Shown here in pieces: positions 42,508 to 49,726 of a stretch of DNA of 64,000 nt. Origin of the DNA: CAVQBC01 sp963848415. Its GTDB lineage: Bacteria > Actinomycetota > Thermoleophilia > Solirubrobacterales > Solirubrobacteraceae. The position numbers were made by a program, and so were the translations under genes. The stretch's first letter is position 1, and each line of letters begins with the position of its first letter. Location: NCBI GenBank assembly GCA_963848415.1, contig CAWKDN010000001.1, forward strand, positions 620,001 through 684,000, read 5' to 3'. Under the pieces are notes generated by a model. That model was not told the origin of the DNA. It worked only from the letters and a program-made list of their open reading frames with translations, and did not search any database.

Positions 42508-42861
42508 ATGCTCGTCGATCTAGTGCTTGCGCCGAAGCAGAAGCGCCCGGCCGGCGCGCCGTGCTGCGAGCCGATCGCCCGTCCCGGCGTCGCGCGCGAG
42601 CAAGCCGTCCGCCTGGCAGCGCTCGCCAAGGCGCTCGGCGACCCGATCCGCGTGCAGCTCGTCGACGTGCTGCGCAAGCACGCCGGCAAGGTCTGCGTCT
42701 GCGAGCTGGTACCGCTCTTCGACGTCGGGCAACCCACCGTCTCACACCACCTGAAGGTCCTGCGCGAGGCCGGGCTCGTGGATTCGGAGCGCCAGGGCCT
42801 GTGGGCCTACTACTACGTCCCCGCCGGCGCGCTCGAGGAGCTCACCGCGTGGCTGGGCTGA
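42508..42861 (+). CDS. arsR: ArsR-family arsenic-responsive repressor
   Basis: A 117-residue ArsR/SmtB winged helix. The HTH reads AALAKALGDPIRVQLVDVLRK, then KVCVCELVPLFDVGQPTVSHHLKVLREAGLV. The CVCEL pair is the ELCVCDL-type As(III) site of ArsR, and an extra CC at residues 19-20 lies near the N-terminus. It overlaps arsM by 13 bases, so one operon. Arsenite should release it from the divergent promoter. Assignment by motif and context is strong. Confidence 0.92.
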   Translation: MLVDLVLAPKQKRPAGAPCCEPIARPGVAREQAVRLAALAKALGDPIRVQLVDVLRKHAGKVCVCELVPLFDVGQPTVSHHLKVLREAGLVDSERQGLWAYYYVPAGALEELTAWLG

Positions 42862-43661
42862 ACGACCCGAGCCTGCGCGAGCGGGTGCGCGAGCGCTACG
42901 CCGCGGCGGCCCGCGAGGCGGGCGAGCCAGACGGCAACGCGTGCTGCGCTCCGGCCGGTCAAGCGTTCGGCGGCGATCTGTACACGCCGGGCGACCGCGC
43001 CGGCCTGCCCGACACCGCCGTGCTCGCGAGCCTGGGGTGCGGGAACCCGACGGCGGTCGCCGCGCTCGAGCAGGGCGAGGTCGTGCTCGACCTCGGCTCG
43101 GGCGGCGGCCTCGACGTCCTGATGTCGGCGCGGCGGGTCGGACCGGGCGGCAAGGCCTACGGGCTCGACATGACCGACGAGATGCTCGCGCTGGCCCGCC
43201 GCAACCAGGCCGACGCGGGAGTCGACAACGTCGAGTGGCTCAAGGGGCACATCGAGGCGATCCCGCTGCCCTCCGGCAGCGTGGACGTGGTGATCTCCAA
43301 CTGCGTGATCAACCTGTCGGGCGACAAGCCCGCGGTCCTGCGCGAGGCCGCGCGCGTGCTCAAGCCCGGCGGTCGGCTGGCGGTGACCGACGTCGTCGCC
43401 GACCCCGGCATGGACGCCGCGACGCGCGCGGACGTGGCGGCGTGGACGGGCTGCATCGCCGGCGCGCTCACCCGCCGCGAGTTCGAGGACGCGCTCACGG
43501 CAGCCGGCCTCGCCGACGTGGAGATCGTCGAGACCCACCGCGTCCATCCGCACGCCGGCTCGGCGATCGTGCGCGCGCGCAAGCCGGGCGCCTGCTGCGG
43601 CCCCACTGAAGCGGCCGTCTGCTGCGAGCCGGCCGACATGGCGGACTGCTGCTCTAACTGA
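42849..43661 (+). CDS. arsM: Arsenite S-adenosylmethionine methyltransferase
   Basis: A 270-residue methyltransferase starting at GTG 42849. The SAM motif is VLDLGSGGGLDVLMSARRVGP, with GLDMTDEMLALARRN next. Cysteines thought to bind arsenic are ACCAP (about residue 27-30), LASLGCGNP, ISNCVINLS and WTGCIAGAL. The tail has three CC pairs within the last about 25 residues (ACCGP, VCCEP, DCCSN), also seen in several ArsM proteins and possibly for metal capture. It methylates As(III) to volatile or less toxic species. Follows arsR with overlap. Confidence 0.92.
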   Translation: MAGLNDPSLRERVRERYAAAAREAGEPDGNACCAPAGQAFGGDLYTPGDRAGLPDTAVLASLGCGNPTAVAALEQGEVVLDLGSGGGLDVLMSARRVGPGGKAYGLDMTDEMLALARRNQADAGVDNVEWLKGHIEAIPLPSGSVDVVISNCVINLSGDKPAVLREAARVLKPGGRLAVTDVVADPGMDAATRADVAAWTGCIAGALTRREFEDALTAAGLADVEIVETHRVHPHAGSAIVRARKPGACCGPTEAAVCCEPADMADCCSN

Positions 43662-43693
43662 GCTCGCCGCCCGGAGGCGTCAAGCTGCGGGGC

Positions 43694-44827
43694 ATGACGA
43701 TTCGCGTGCCCGCTGCCGCCGCCGGGTCCTATCTCCCCTTCGAGCTCGAGCGCTGGCAGTCCGACTGGGAGCTGGCGGTCGAGATCAACCTCGCCGACAG
43801 CGGCGTGGCGCCAGTCGCGCTGGGCGAGCTGCTCGGCGACGGGCTCGACGGCGTGCTCGAGCACCCGTTGCACTACCCGGAGGTCAACGGCACGCGCGCG
43901 TTGCGCGAGCGCATCGCGGCGCAGTACCAGGACTGCGCCGCCGAGAACGTCCTCGTGACGGTCGGCGCGGCCGAGGCCAACGCGCTCGTCGCCCAGACGC
44001 TGCTCGAGGCCGGCGGCGCGGCGGTGGTGATGCGGCCGGGCTACCAGCAGATCTCCGGCCTCGCCCACAACCTCGGCGCGGAGGTGCACGCGTTCCCGCT
44101 GCTCGTGGACGACGGTTGGCGCGCCGACCTCGACGCGCTGGACACGGCCGCCGGCCCGCAGACCGCCCTGATCTCCATCAACACCCCGAACAACCCGACC
44201 GGCACCGTGCTCTCCGAGGATCAGCTCGACGCCGTCGCCGCCATCGCCGAACGCTCCGGCGGCTGGCTGCACAGCGACGAGGTCTATCGCGGCTCAGAGC
44301 TCGACGGGCCGGAGGCGCCGACCGCGTGGGGGCGCCTCGAGCGGGCGATCGTCGTCGGCAGCCTGTCGAAGTCCTACGGCCTCAGCGGCCTGCGTATCGG
44401 CTGGGTGGTCGCGCCCCAGGCGATGATCGAGGCGCTGTGGCGCCGCCACGAGTACGCGACGATCGCCGCCGCCAGCCTCTCGATGCTGCTGGCCGAGCGC
44501 GCGCTCACCGAGCCCCTGCGCACCCGGCTGCTCGACCGTCAGAAGGAGCTCGCGCGTCGCGGCCGGGCGCTCGTCATGGACTGGGCCCGCGCGAACGCCG
44601 AGCTCGTCGCGCTCGAGCCGCCGGCGTCGACCGCGCTCGCCTTCCCGCGCCTGCGCCGGCACCCGGACTCGGTCGCCGCCGCCACTGCGATCCGCGAGCG
44701 CGCGTCCGTGCTTGTCGCGCCGGGCGCCCACCTGGGCGCGGATGGCCACCTGCGCATCAGCCACGCGCTCGCTCCCGATCGCACCGCCGAGGCGCTGGAG
44801 CGGATCGCCGGCGTCCTTCGCGGCTAG
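43694..44827 (+). CDS. PLP-dependent class I/II aminotransferase
   Basis: A 377-residue aminotransferase. SINTPNNPTGTVLSED is the family signature around the PLP phosphate region, HSDEVYRGSE contains the D-x-V/A-Y pair, and GSLSKSYGLSGLRIGWV carries the cofactor lysine. The N-terminus SYLPFELERWQSDWELAVEINLADSG resembles capreomycidine synthase-like or arginine-related enzymes, but the substrate cannot be set. It starts 32 bases after arsM on the same strand and may be cotranscribed, though a link to arsenic is unclear. Its stop shares CTAG with the convergent Usp-like gene. Confidence 0.87.
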   Translation: MTIRVPAAAAGSYLPFELERWQSDWELAVEINLADSGVAPVALGELLGDGLDGVLEHPLHYPEVNGTRALRERIAAQYQDCAAENVLVTVGAAEANALVAQTLLEAGGAAVVMRPGYQQISGLAHNLGAEVHAFPLLVDDGWRADLDALDTAAGPQTALISINTPNNPTGTVLSEDQLDAVAAIAERSGGWLHSDEVYRGSELDGPEAPTAWGRLERAIVVGSLSKSYGLSGLRIGWVVAPQAMIEALWRRHEYATIAAASLSMLLAERALTEPLRTRLLDRQKELARRGRALVMDWARANAELVALEPPASTALAFPRLRRHPDSVAAATAIRERASVLVAPGAHLGADGHLRISHALAPDRTAEALERIAGVLRG

Positions 44828-45309
44828 TTGCTCCCGGCCTGCATCACGAGGCCGTAGCGCGATACGAGGTGCGTGACCGGCAGCCCGAAGCGCTCCTCCG
44901 CCCGCGCGGGGAGGTCGTGCTCGAGCCAGTTTGACTCGCCCGGCGGGTGGGTGGAGACGATCAGGGCATCGGCCGGGAAGCGGGCGAGCGCGTCCTCGAT
45001 GGCCACCATCGGATCGGCGTCGCCGATCTCGCCGCCCGCCCGCACCCCCGCCTCGGAGAGCAGGCCGAGCGCCAGGTCGAGCCGCTCGCGCGCCGCGGCC
45101 ATCGCGCCGTCGGTGTCCGAGACCCAGTGCCGCAGGCGCTTGTTGAGCGCCGGGCTGACGACCAGCACCTCGGTGTCCATCGTCGCCCGCGCGGCCAGCT
45201 CGTCGATCAGCGCCGGGCACGGGCACGTGCGGTTGGCGACGACGAGCAGTCGCTCGGGGAGGCTGGGGGCCGGCGGGCGGCCGTTGTCGTCCTGGGGCGG
45301 GCCGAACAT
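44824..45309 (-). CDS. Universal-stress-protein-like protein
   Basis: A 161-residue alpha/beta protein. The segment RLLVVANRTCPCPALIDELAARA is followed by VLVVSPALNKRLRHW and a C-terminal ALIVSTHPPGESNWLEHDLPARAEERFGLPVTHLV, which follows the UspA strand-helix order but lacks a clear G-x2-G-x9-G(S/T) ATP motif. ATG 45309 is chosen because GAGGAG lies just upstream; an in-frame ATG at 45351 has none. Role unknown; possibly a stress or redox sensor with its CPC motif near the N-terminus. Confidence 0.75.
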   Translation of the reverse strand: MFGPPQDDNGRPPAPSLPERLLVVANRTCPCPALIDELAARATMDTEVLVVSPALNKRLRHWVSDTDGAMAAARERLDLALGLLSEAGVRAGGEIGDADPMVAIEDALARFPADALIVSTHPPGESNWLEHDLPARAEERFGLPVTHLVSRYGLVMQAGSN

Positions 45310-45360
45310 GAAGGGCTCCTCGGTGGGGATCGAGGTGTGGTCCACGTCCACGCGTCCGCG

Positions 45361-45829
45361 TTACATGATCGCCTCGCGGGAGAGCACCGCGGCGATCCTC
45401 GCGATTACGGCCTCGGGCCGCCGGGTGAGCTCGCGCCAGGTGAAGCGCAGACGGTGTGGCACGGGCGGCGAGCTCGGCGTCGCGGCGGCGGTCTCGCTCG
45501 ACGCCGACCGCGTGGCGTGAAAACGCGAACCCGTCGACCTCGGCGATCACCCGCTGCTGCGACATCCGGCAACGACCGCAGCCCCCACAACCCGTCGCCG
45601 AGCGAACACCCACCACCGCGCCCGCCCCCGACGCCAATACCGCCGCCATGTCCCGCGCGAACGGCGCGCTCACCGGGCCGACGACGAACACCCCGCTGCA
45701 CCCGCCGCAACCACCCCGCCCGCACGCGATGCGCGATGGCGTGCCGGGTCAACCCGCAGCGAGGAGCTGGCCGCTCGTGATCACCCCGCACCGACCGGCG
45801 GCCACCGCCGGCCAGTCACTGACCGGCAC
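45361..45829 (-). pseudogene. Relic of an AbiEi-like/DUF559 (Vsr-fold) gene
   Basis: Four fragments in order but in shifting frames: WPAVAAGRCGVITSGQLLAAG, then GLTRHAIAHRVRAGWLRRVQRG, then FVVGPVSAPFARDMAAVLAS and RVIAEVDGFAFSRHAVGVERDRRRD, then RLRFTWRELTRRPEAVIARI before the stop at 45361-45363. This is the order of genes with an N-terminal AbiEi_4-like wing and C-terminal DUF559 nuclease-like domain (about 300 residues), but only about 155 codons remain, with at least three frameshifts and a large loss before the E-V-D core. Non-functional. Confidence 0.78.
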
Positions 45830-45936
45830 TTCTTCAGCACCGCGCCGATTTCGACCCCGAAGCTGAGCTTGTGCCGCTCCCAGCGGCGTTTCTTCAGCAC
45901 CGGGAGACCGTTCGGGTCGATGCTGAGGAAATGCCG
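45824..45936. repeat. Two tandem imperfect hairpins, 60-bp period
   Basis: Arms CGGCACTTCTTCAGCAC (45824-45840) and GCTGAGCTTGTGCCG (45862-45876) form one stem; CGGCGTTTCTTCAGCAC (45884-45900) and GATGCTGAGGAAATGCCG (45919-45936) form a second. Left arms start exactly 60 bp apart and share TTCTTCAGCAC. This looks like a REP/BIME-type unit or an operator array just upstream of the DUF559 relic. Confidence 0.6.
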
Positions 45937-46033
45937 GTTGGGCCATACGCGAACCTCGCGCACAACCCGACCCGCACCCCCTCACTGCTGCCTTTCCCTA
46001 CACAACCGTCACGAAGCCGGCACGAGCGCAAGC

Positions 46034-46560
46034 TCAGCGCCGCTGGAGCCCGAAACCGACGAACGCCTGACCCGACCGGAACTCGGCGCCGCGCTCGGCG
46101 GGGCCCGGCACGTCGGAGGTCGTCCACGTCCCCTCGTCGTCGATGGCTGCGACAAACGAGACGGTCCCGTCGCGCCGGGCCAGCGTGCACCGCCACCCCG
46201 AGTCGCCCTCGAGCGCCCGGCAGCGCACGTGACCGGGGCGCGAGATCTGGCCGGACGAGGCGCTCAGCGCCCGCTCGACGTCGGCGCGGCGATAACGCTC
46301 GGCCGACCACCGGCGTCAGCTCGACCTCGGACGTCGAGACTGATCGCGAGCCAGCCTGCGGCGACGATCGCCACCGCCGGCAGGGCCAGCTGCGGCCACC
46401 GACGGCCGGGCGCCAGCGCGAACCCCGCGAGCGAGACCACGATCGCCAGCACCGGATTCAGCCACACCAGCACGATCGAGATGAGCAGCACCGAGGCGTG
46501 GACACCGGTCCGGGTCGCTGCCGTCTCACCCGGCGAACCAAGCTCACAGCGCGCCCGCGG
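46034..46560 (-). pseudogene. Relic of a small membrane protein with soluble C-terminal domain
   Basis: One frame holds two membrane segments (SVLLISIVLVWLNPVLAIVV and WPQLALPAVAIVAAGWLAI). About 46300 it shifts through a short second frame (TSEVELTPVVG) into a third, which reads RADVERALSASSGQISRPGHV and RCRALEGDSGWRCTLARRD, then VSFVAAIDDEGTWTTSDVP and stops at 46034-46036. No start codon opens the membrane frame after the sufU stop. The C-terminal part alone (GTG 46228, 64 residues) could still be translated. I do not recognise the family. Confidence 0.6.
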
Positions 46561-46577
46561 GCGCAAGCACCAACCGG

Positions 46578-47021
46578 TCAGACCAGGTCCGGGTCGCCCG
46601 CCGGGCGGGCGGCGCTGGGGGTGTCGGCCTCCCAGGCGACCTGCCGGCCGAGACCGGCGCTCTTGAGCACCTTGAGGCTGAGCAGCGCGCACTTCATGCG
46701 CGTCGCGGAGATGTCGATGCCCAGCAGGTCGAGCACGAAGTCGCGGTCCAGCGCCAGCAGGTCGCCGACCTGCATCCCGACGACCTCCTCGGAGGCCATC
46801 GAGGCGGCGGCCTGGCTGATCGCGCAGCCGTGGCCGGAGAAGCGCAGCTCCTGCACGCGGTTGTCCTCGCCGACGCGGATCTGGACCTTGAGCTCGTCGC
46901 CGCAGAGCGGGTTGAAGTCCTCGTACTCGAGGTCGGGCTCCGCGATCGGCGCCTCGGGCGGCGACCAGTTCCGGGGCTGCTTGTAGTGCTCGAGGATGTT
47001 CTCGCGGTACAGGTCGTCCAT
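46578..47021 (-). CDS. sufU: SufU-type Fe-S assembly/sulfur-transfer protein
   Basis: A 147-residue IscU-like protein. It starts MDDLYRENILEHYKQPRNW and has the three cysteine segments NPLCGDEL, GHGCAISQAAASM and RMKCALLSLKVL with the conserved aspartate after the first cysteine, plus the about 18-residue insertion between the second and third that marks SufU. It is a zinc-containing sulfurtransferase that takes persulfide sulfur from SufS. Its ATG overlaps the sufS stop by one base (TGATG). ATG 47021 is the only start matching the family length. Confidence 0.93.
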   Translation of the reverse strand: MDDLYRENILEHYKQPRNWSPPEAPIAEPDLEYEDFNPLCGDELKVQIRVGEDNRVQELRFSGHGCAISQAAASMASEEVVGMQVGDLLALDRDFVLDLLGIDISATRMKCALLSLKVLKSAGLGRQVAWEADTPSAARPAGDPDLV

Positions 47022-48235
47022 CACGCCAGCCCGAAGATGCTCCGCACCGAGGCCAGTCCGTCGAGCAGGCGGTCGACTTCGTCGCGCGTCGAGTGGATCG
47101 CGAAGGAGGCGCGCGTGGTCGCGCCGACCCCGAGGCGGCGCATCAGCGGCTGGGCGCAGTGGTGGCCGGCGCGCACGCAGACGCCCTCGCGGCCGAGGAT
47201 CTCGGCGACGTCGTGCGGGTGGACGCCCTCGAGCGAGAAGGTGCACAGCGAGCTGCGCAGCGACAGCTCCGACGGGCCGTAGAGGGTGAGCCCGGGGACC
47301 TCGCGCAGGCGCTCGGCGGCGTAGCCGACGACCTCGCGGGAGTGCGCCCAGGCCTCGTCCATCCCGATCGCGCCCAGGAAGTCGACCGCAGCGCCGAGGC
47401 CGACCGCCTCGGCGATCGGCATGGTGCCGGCCTCGAACTTGGCGGGCGGCTCGGCCCAGCGCGACTCGTACTGGTCGACCTTGGCGATCATGTGGCCGCC
47501 GAGCAGGAAGGGCGGCATCGTCTCCAGCAGCTCGCGGCGGCCGTGGAGGATGCCGATCCCGGTCGGGCCGTAGGCCTTGTGGGCCGTCCAGGCGTAGAAG
47601 TCGGCGTCCAGCCCGCGCACGTCGAGCGCGAGGTGCGGCGCGGCCTGTGAGCCGTCGACGACGACCATCGCGCCGGCGGCGTGGGCGCGGGCGACGATCT
47701 CGGCGACCGGGTTGACCGTGCCGAGCACGTTGGAGACGTGCGCGACCGCGACCAGCTTCGGCCCGCGCGCGAGCAGCGCGTCCAGCGTGTCGAGCTCGAG
47801 CCGGCCGTCGTCGTCGACGCCGACGACGCCGAGCTCGGCGCCGGACTCCTGCGCGAGCCCCTGCCACGGCACGAGGTTGGAGTGGTGCTCCATCTCGGTG
47901 ACGACGATCAGGTCGCCCGCCCCCACGTTCGCGCGGCCCCAGCTGTAGGCGACCAGGTTGATCGCCTCGGTGGCGTTGCGCGTGAAGACGGTCTCCCCCG
48001 GCGTCGAGCCGGCGAACGCCGCGACCCGGTCGCGCGCGCCCTCGTAGGCCTCGGTGGCCTCCTGGGCGAGCGGGTAGACGCCGCGGTGGATGCTCGCGCG
48101 GTACTCGCGGTAGTAGGCGTCCATCGCCTCGATGACCGCCATCGGCGTCTGCGACGTCGCGGCGCTGTCGAGGTAGACCAGGCCCTCGCGGGCGAGGACC
48201 GGGAAGTCCGCGGCGGTGGGCGTCGCGAGGCTCAT
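47021..48235 (-). CDS. sufS: Cysteine desulfurase SufS
   Basis: A 404-residue group II cysteine desulfurase. It has VYLDSAATSQTP, TRNATEAINLVAYSWG, the histidine and aspartate PLP region VVDGSQAAPHLALDV, the cofactor lysine in FYAWTAHKAYGPTGIGILHG, and the C-terminal VRAGHHCAQPLMRR with the catalytic cysteine. It supplies persulfide sulfur. It begins immediately after sufC without a gap and is coupled to sufU. Confidence 0.95.
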   Translation of the reverse strand: MSLATPTAADFPVLAREGLVYLDSAATSQTPMAVIEAMDAYYREYRASIHRGVYPLAQEATEAYEGARDRVAAFAGSTPGETVFTRNATEAINLVAYSWGRANVGAGDLIVVTEMEHHSNLVPWQGLAQESGAELGVVGVDDDGRLELDTLDALLARGPKLVAVAHVSNVLGTVNPVAEIVARAHAAGAMVVVDGSQAAPHLALDVRGLDADFYAWTAHKAYGPTGIGILHGRRELLETMPPFLLGGHMIAKVDQYESRWAEPPAKFEAGTMPIAEAVGLGAAVDFLGAIGMDEAWAHSREVVGYAAERLREVPGLTLYGPSELSLRSSLCTFSLEGVHPHDVAEILGREGVCVRAGHHCAQPLMRRLGVGATTRASFAIHSTRDEVDRLLDGLASVRSIFGLA

Positions 48236-49003
48236 CTACGCGGCGGCCGCAACCTCGTCGCGGATCCAGCCGTACCCCTGCTGCTCGAGCTGGGTGACGA
48301 GCTCGGGCCCGCCCTCCTTGACGATCCGCCCGTCGAACATGATGTGGACGAACTGCGGCTCGACCATGTGCAGGATGCGCTGGTAGTGGGTGATGATCAG
48401 GACGCCCATGTCGGTGCCCTCGGCGACCGTGTTGACGCCGTGGGCGACGGTGTTCAGCGCGTCGATGTCCAGGCCCGAGTCGGTCTCGTCGAGGACGGCG
48501 AGGCTCGGCCGCTGCAGCGCGAGCTGGAGGATCTCCATGCGCTTCTTCTCGCCGCCGGAGAAGCCGTCGTTGAGATAGCGGCTGGAGAACTCGCGCGGGA
48601 CGTTGACGAGCTCCATCGCGGCCTCGACCTGCTTGCGGAAGTCCTTGAGCGAGATCGCCGGCTCGCCGCGCGCCTCGCGGTGGGCGTTCATGACCATCCG
48701 CAGGTACTTCGCCGAGGTCACGCCCGGAATCGCGACGGGGTACTGGAAGGCCATGAAGAGGCCGAGGCGGGCGCGCTCGTCGGGGTCGGACTCGGTGATG
48801 TCCGCACCGTCGAAGTGGATCGAGCCCTCGGTCACCTCGAGGTTCGGGTGGCCCATGATCGCGTTGGCGAGCGTGGACTTGCCCGAGCCGTTCGGGCCCA
48901 TGAGGGCGTGGAACTCGCCGGAGCGGACGTGCAGGTCGACGCCCTTGAGGATCTGCTTCTCCCCGGCGGACACGTGCAGGTTCTTGATCTCGAGGTCGGC
49001 CAT
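48236..49003 (-). CDS. sufC: Fe-S assembly ATPase SufC
   Basis: A 255-residue ABC-type ATPase. Walker A is MGPNGSGKSTLANAIMG, the signature is LNDGFSGGEKKRMEI, Walker B is LAVLDETDSGLDIDAL, and GVLIITHYQRIL ends the switch, all SufC-specific. It drives conformational change in the SufBC2D complex. I use ATG 49003; 49150 in the same frame would extend into the overlapping Rrf2 gene. The SufB/SufD partners are in a separate block at 36097-38797. Confidence 0.95.
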   Translation of the reverse strand: MADLEIKNLHVSAGEKQILKGVDLHVRSGEFHALMGPNGSGKSTLANAIMGHPNLEVTEGSIHFDGADITESDPDERARLGLFMAFQYPVAIPGVTSAKYLRMVMNAHREARGEPAISLKDFRKQVEAAMELVNVPREFSSRYLNDGFSGGEKKRMEILQLALQRPSLAVLDETDSGLDIDALNTVAHGVNTVAEGTDMGVLIITHYQRILHMVEPQFVHIMFDGRIVKEGGPELVTQLEQQGYGWIRDEVAAAA

Positions 49004-49017
49004 GGTCTCCAGAAGTC

Positions 49018-49500
49018 TCAGTCGGTCAGGGTCAAGGGGGCGATGGCGGATGCCGGCGCGGTCGCCGGCCCGGTGCCGGCGAACTCGACGAGCTCGGCCA
49101 GCGTGGTGCGCTGCAGCGACTTGATGACGCCCATCTGCACGCGCGTCCACAGCAGCTTGGTGGCGCAGTGCTCGCCGTCGTGCTCGTGCGAGCAGGCGAC
49201 GCGGCTGTCGCGGTCGTCGAAGAAGCAGTCCATCGGGGCGATGGCGCCCTCCAGCGCCAGCACGACGGCGTCCATGGTGATCTCCTCCGGGGGGCGGGCG
49301 AGCACGTAGCCGCCGTGGGCGCCGCGGGTGGCGCGGACGAGATCGGCCTTCTTGAGCAGCGCCGCGATCCGCTCCAGGTAGGCGAGCGGGAGCTGCTCGC
49401 GCTCGGCGATCGCCTTCAGGCTGACGGGCTGGCCGCCACCGTGACGCCCGAGCTCGATCAGGGTGCGCACGCCGTACTCTGCCTTCGTGGTGAAGATCAT
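49018..49500 (-). CDS. Rrf2-family iron-sulfur-responsive regulator (SufR/IscR-like)
   Basis: A 160-residue Rrf2 regulator. The winged helix is TTKAEYGVRTLIELGRHG, AIAEREQLPLAYLERIAALLKKADLV, then RGAHGGYVLARPPEEI. Three cysteines in DCFFDD and VACSHEHDGEHC are spaced as for cluster binding. It is the first gene of the sufC-sufS-sufU block, so it very likely senses cluster status and controls suf. A TAGGCT box (49512-49517, minus) lies 11 bases before its ATG. Confidence 0.9.
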   Translation of the reverse strand: MIFTTKAEYGVRTLIELGRHGGGQPVSLKAIAEREQLPLAYLERIAALLKKADLVRATRGAHGGYVLARPPEEITMDAVVLALEGAIAPMDCFFDDRDSRVACSHEHDGEHCATKLLWTRVQMGVIKSLQRTTLAELVEFAGTGPATAPASAIAPLTLTD

Positions 49501-49540
49501 CGCGACGGAAAGCCTACCAACGGAGTCGGAAAACCCCGGC

Positions 49541-49714
49541 GTGTGCGGCTCCGAGCCGCCCGCGCTCGCGCAGGTGGGCGGCCGGCTCGTCGTCGTCGGG
49601 ACGCCTTACACGGTCGCCGAGGTGGCCGGGGCGCTCGCGCACGGCCACCGCCCACCCGGCCTGATCGACGCACAGATCCGCCTGGTGGAGGCCTGGGCCG
49701 AGCGTTCGACGTAG
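49541..49714 (+). CDS. Small protein, 57 residues, function unknown
   Basis: From GTG 49541 the frame reads VCGSEPPALAQVGGRLVVVG, then TPYTVAEVAGALAHGHRPPG and LIDAQIRLVEAWAERST. Nearly every third base is G or C across this stretch, in contrast to the sequence just upstream in the same frame, which argues for real coding. It lies between the Rrf2 gene and trpB2, its stop codon forming the first bases of the trpB2 -10 box. No known motif; an upstream start (49463 region) would overlap Rrf2. Confidence 0.55.
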   Translation: MCGSEPPALAQVGGRLVVVGTPYTVAEVAGALAHGHRPPGLIDAQIRLVEAWAERST

Positions 49715-49717
49715 GAT
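49712..49717 (+). promoter_or_regulatory. -10 box of leaderless type before trpB2
   Basis: TAGGAT ends nine bases before ATG 49727. The first three bases are also the stop codon of the upstream 57-residue ORF. Confidence 0.5.
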
Positions 49718-49726
49718 CGCGGCTCA

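Noticed and set aside
45371..45829. Possible programmed frameshifting in the DUF559-like gene
   Set aside because: Three or more frame changes plus loss of half the protein fit decay better than recoding; no slippery heptamer at the joints.
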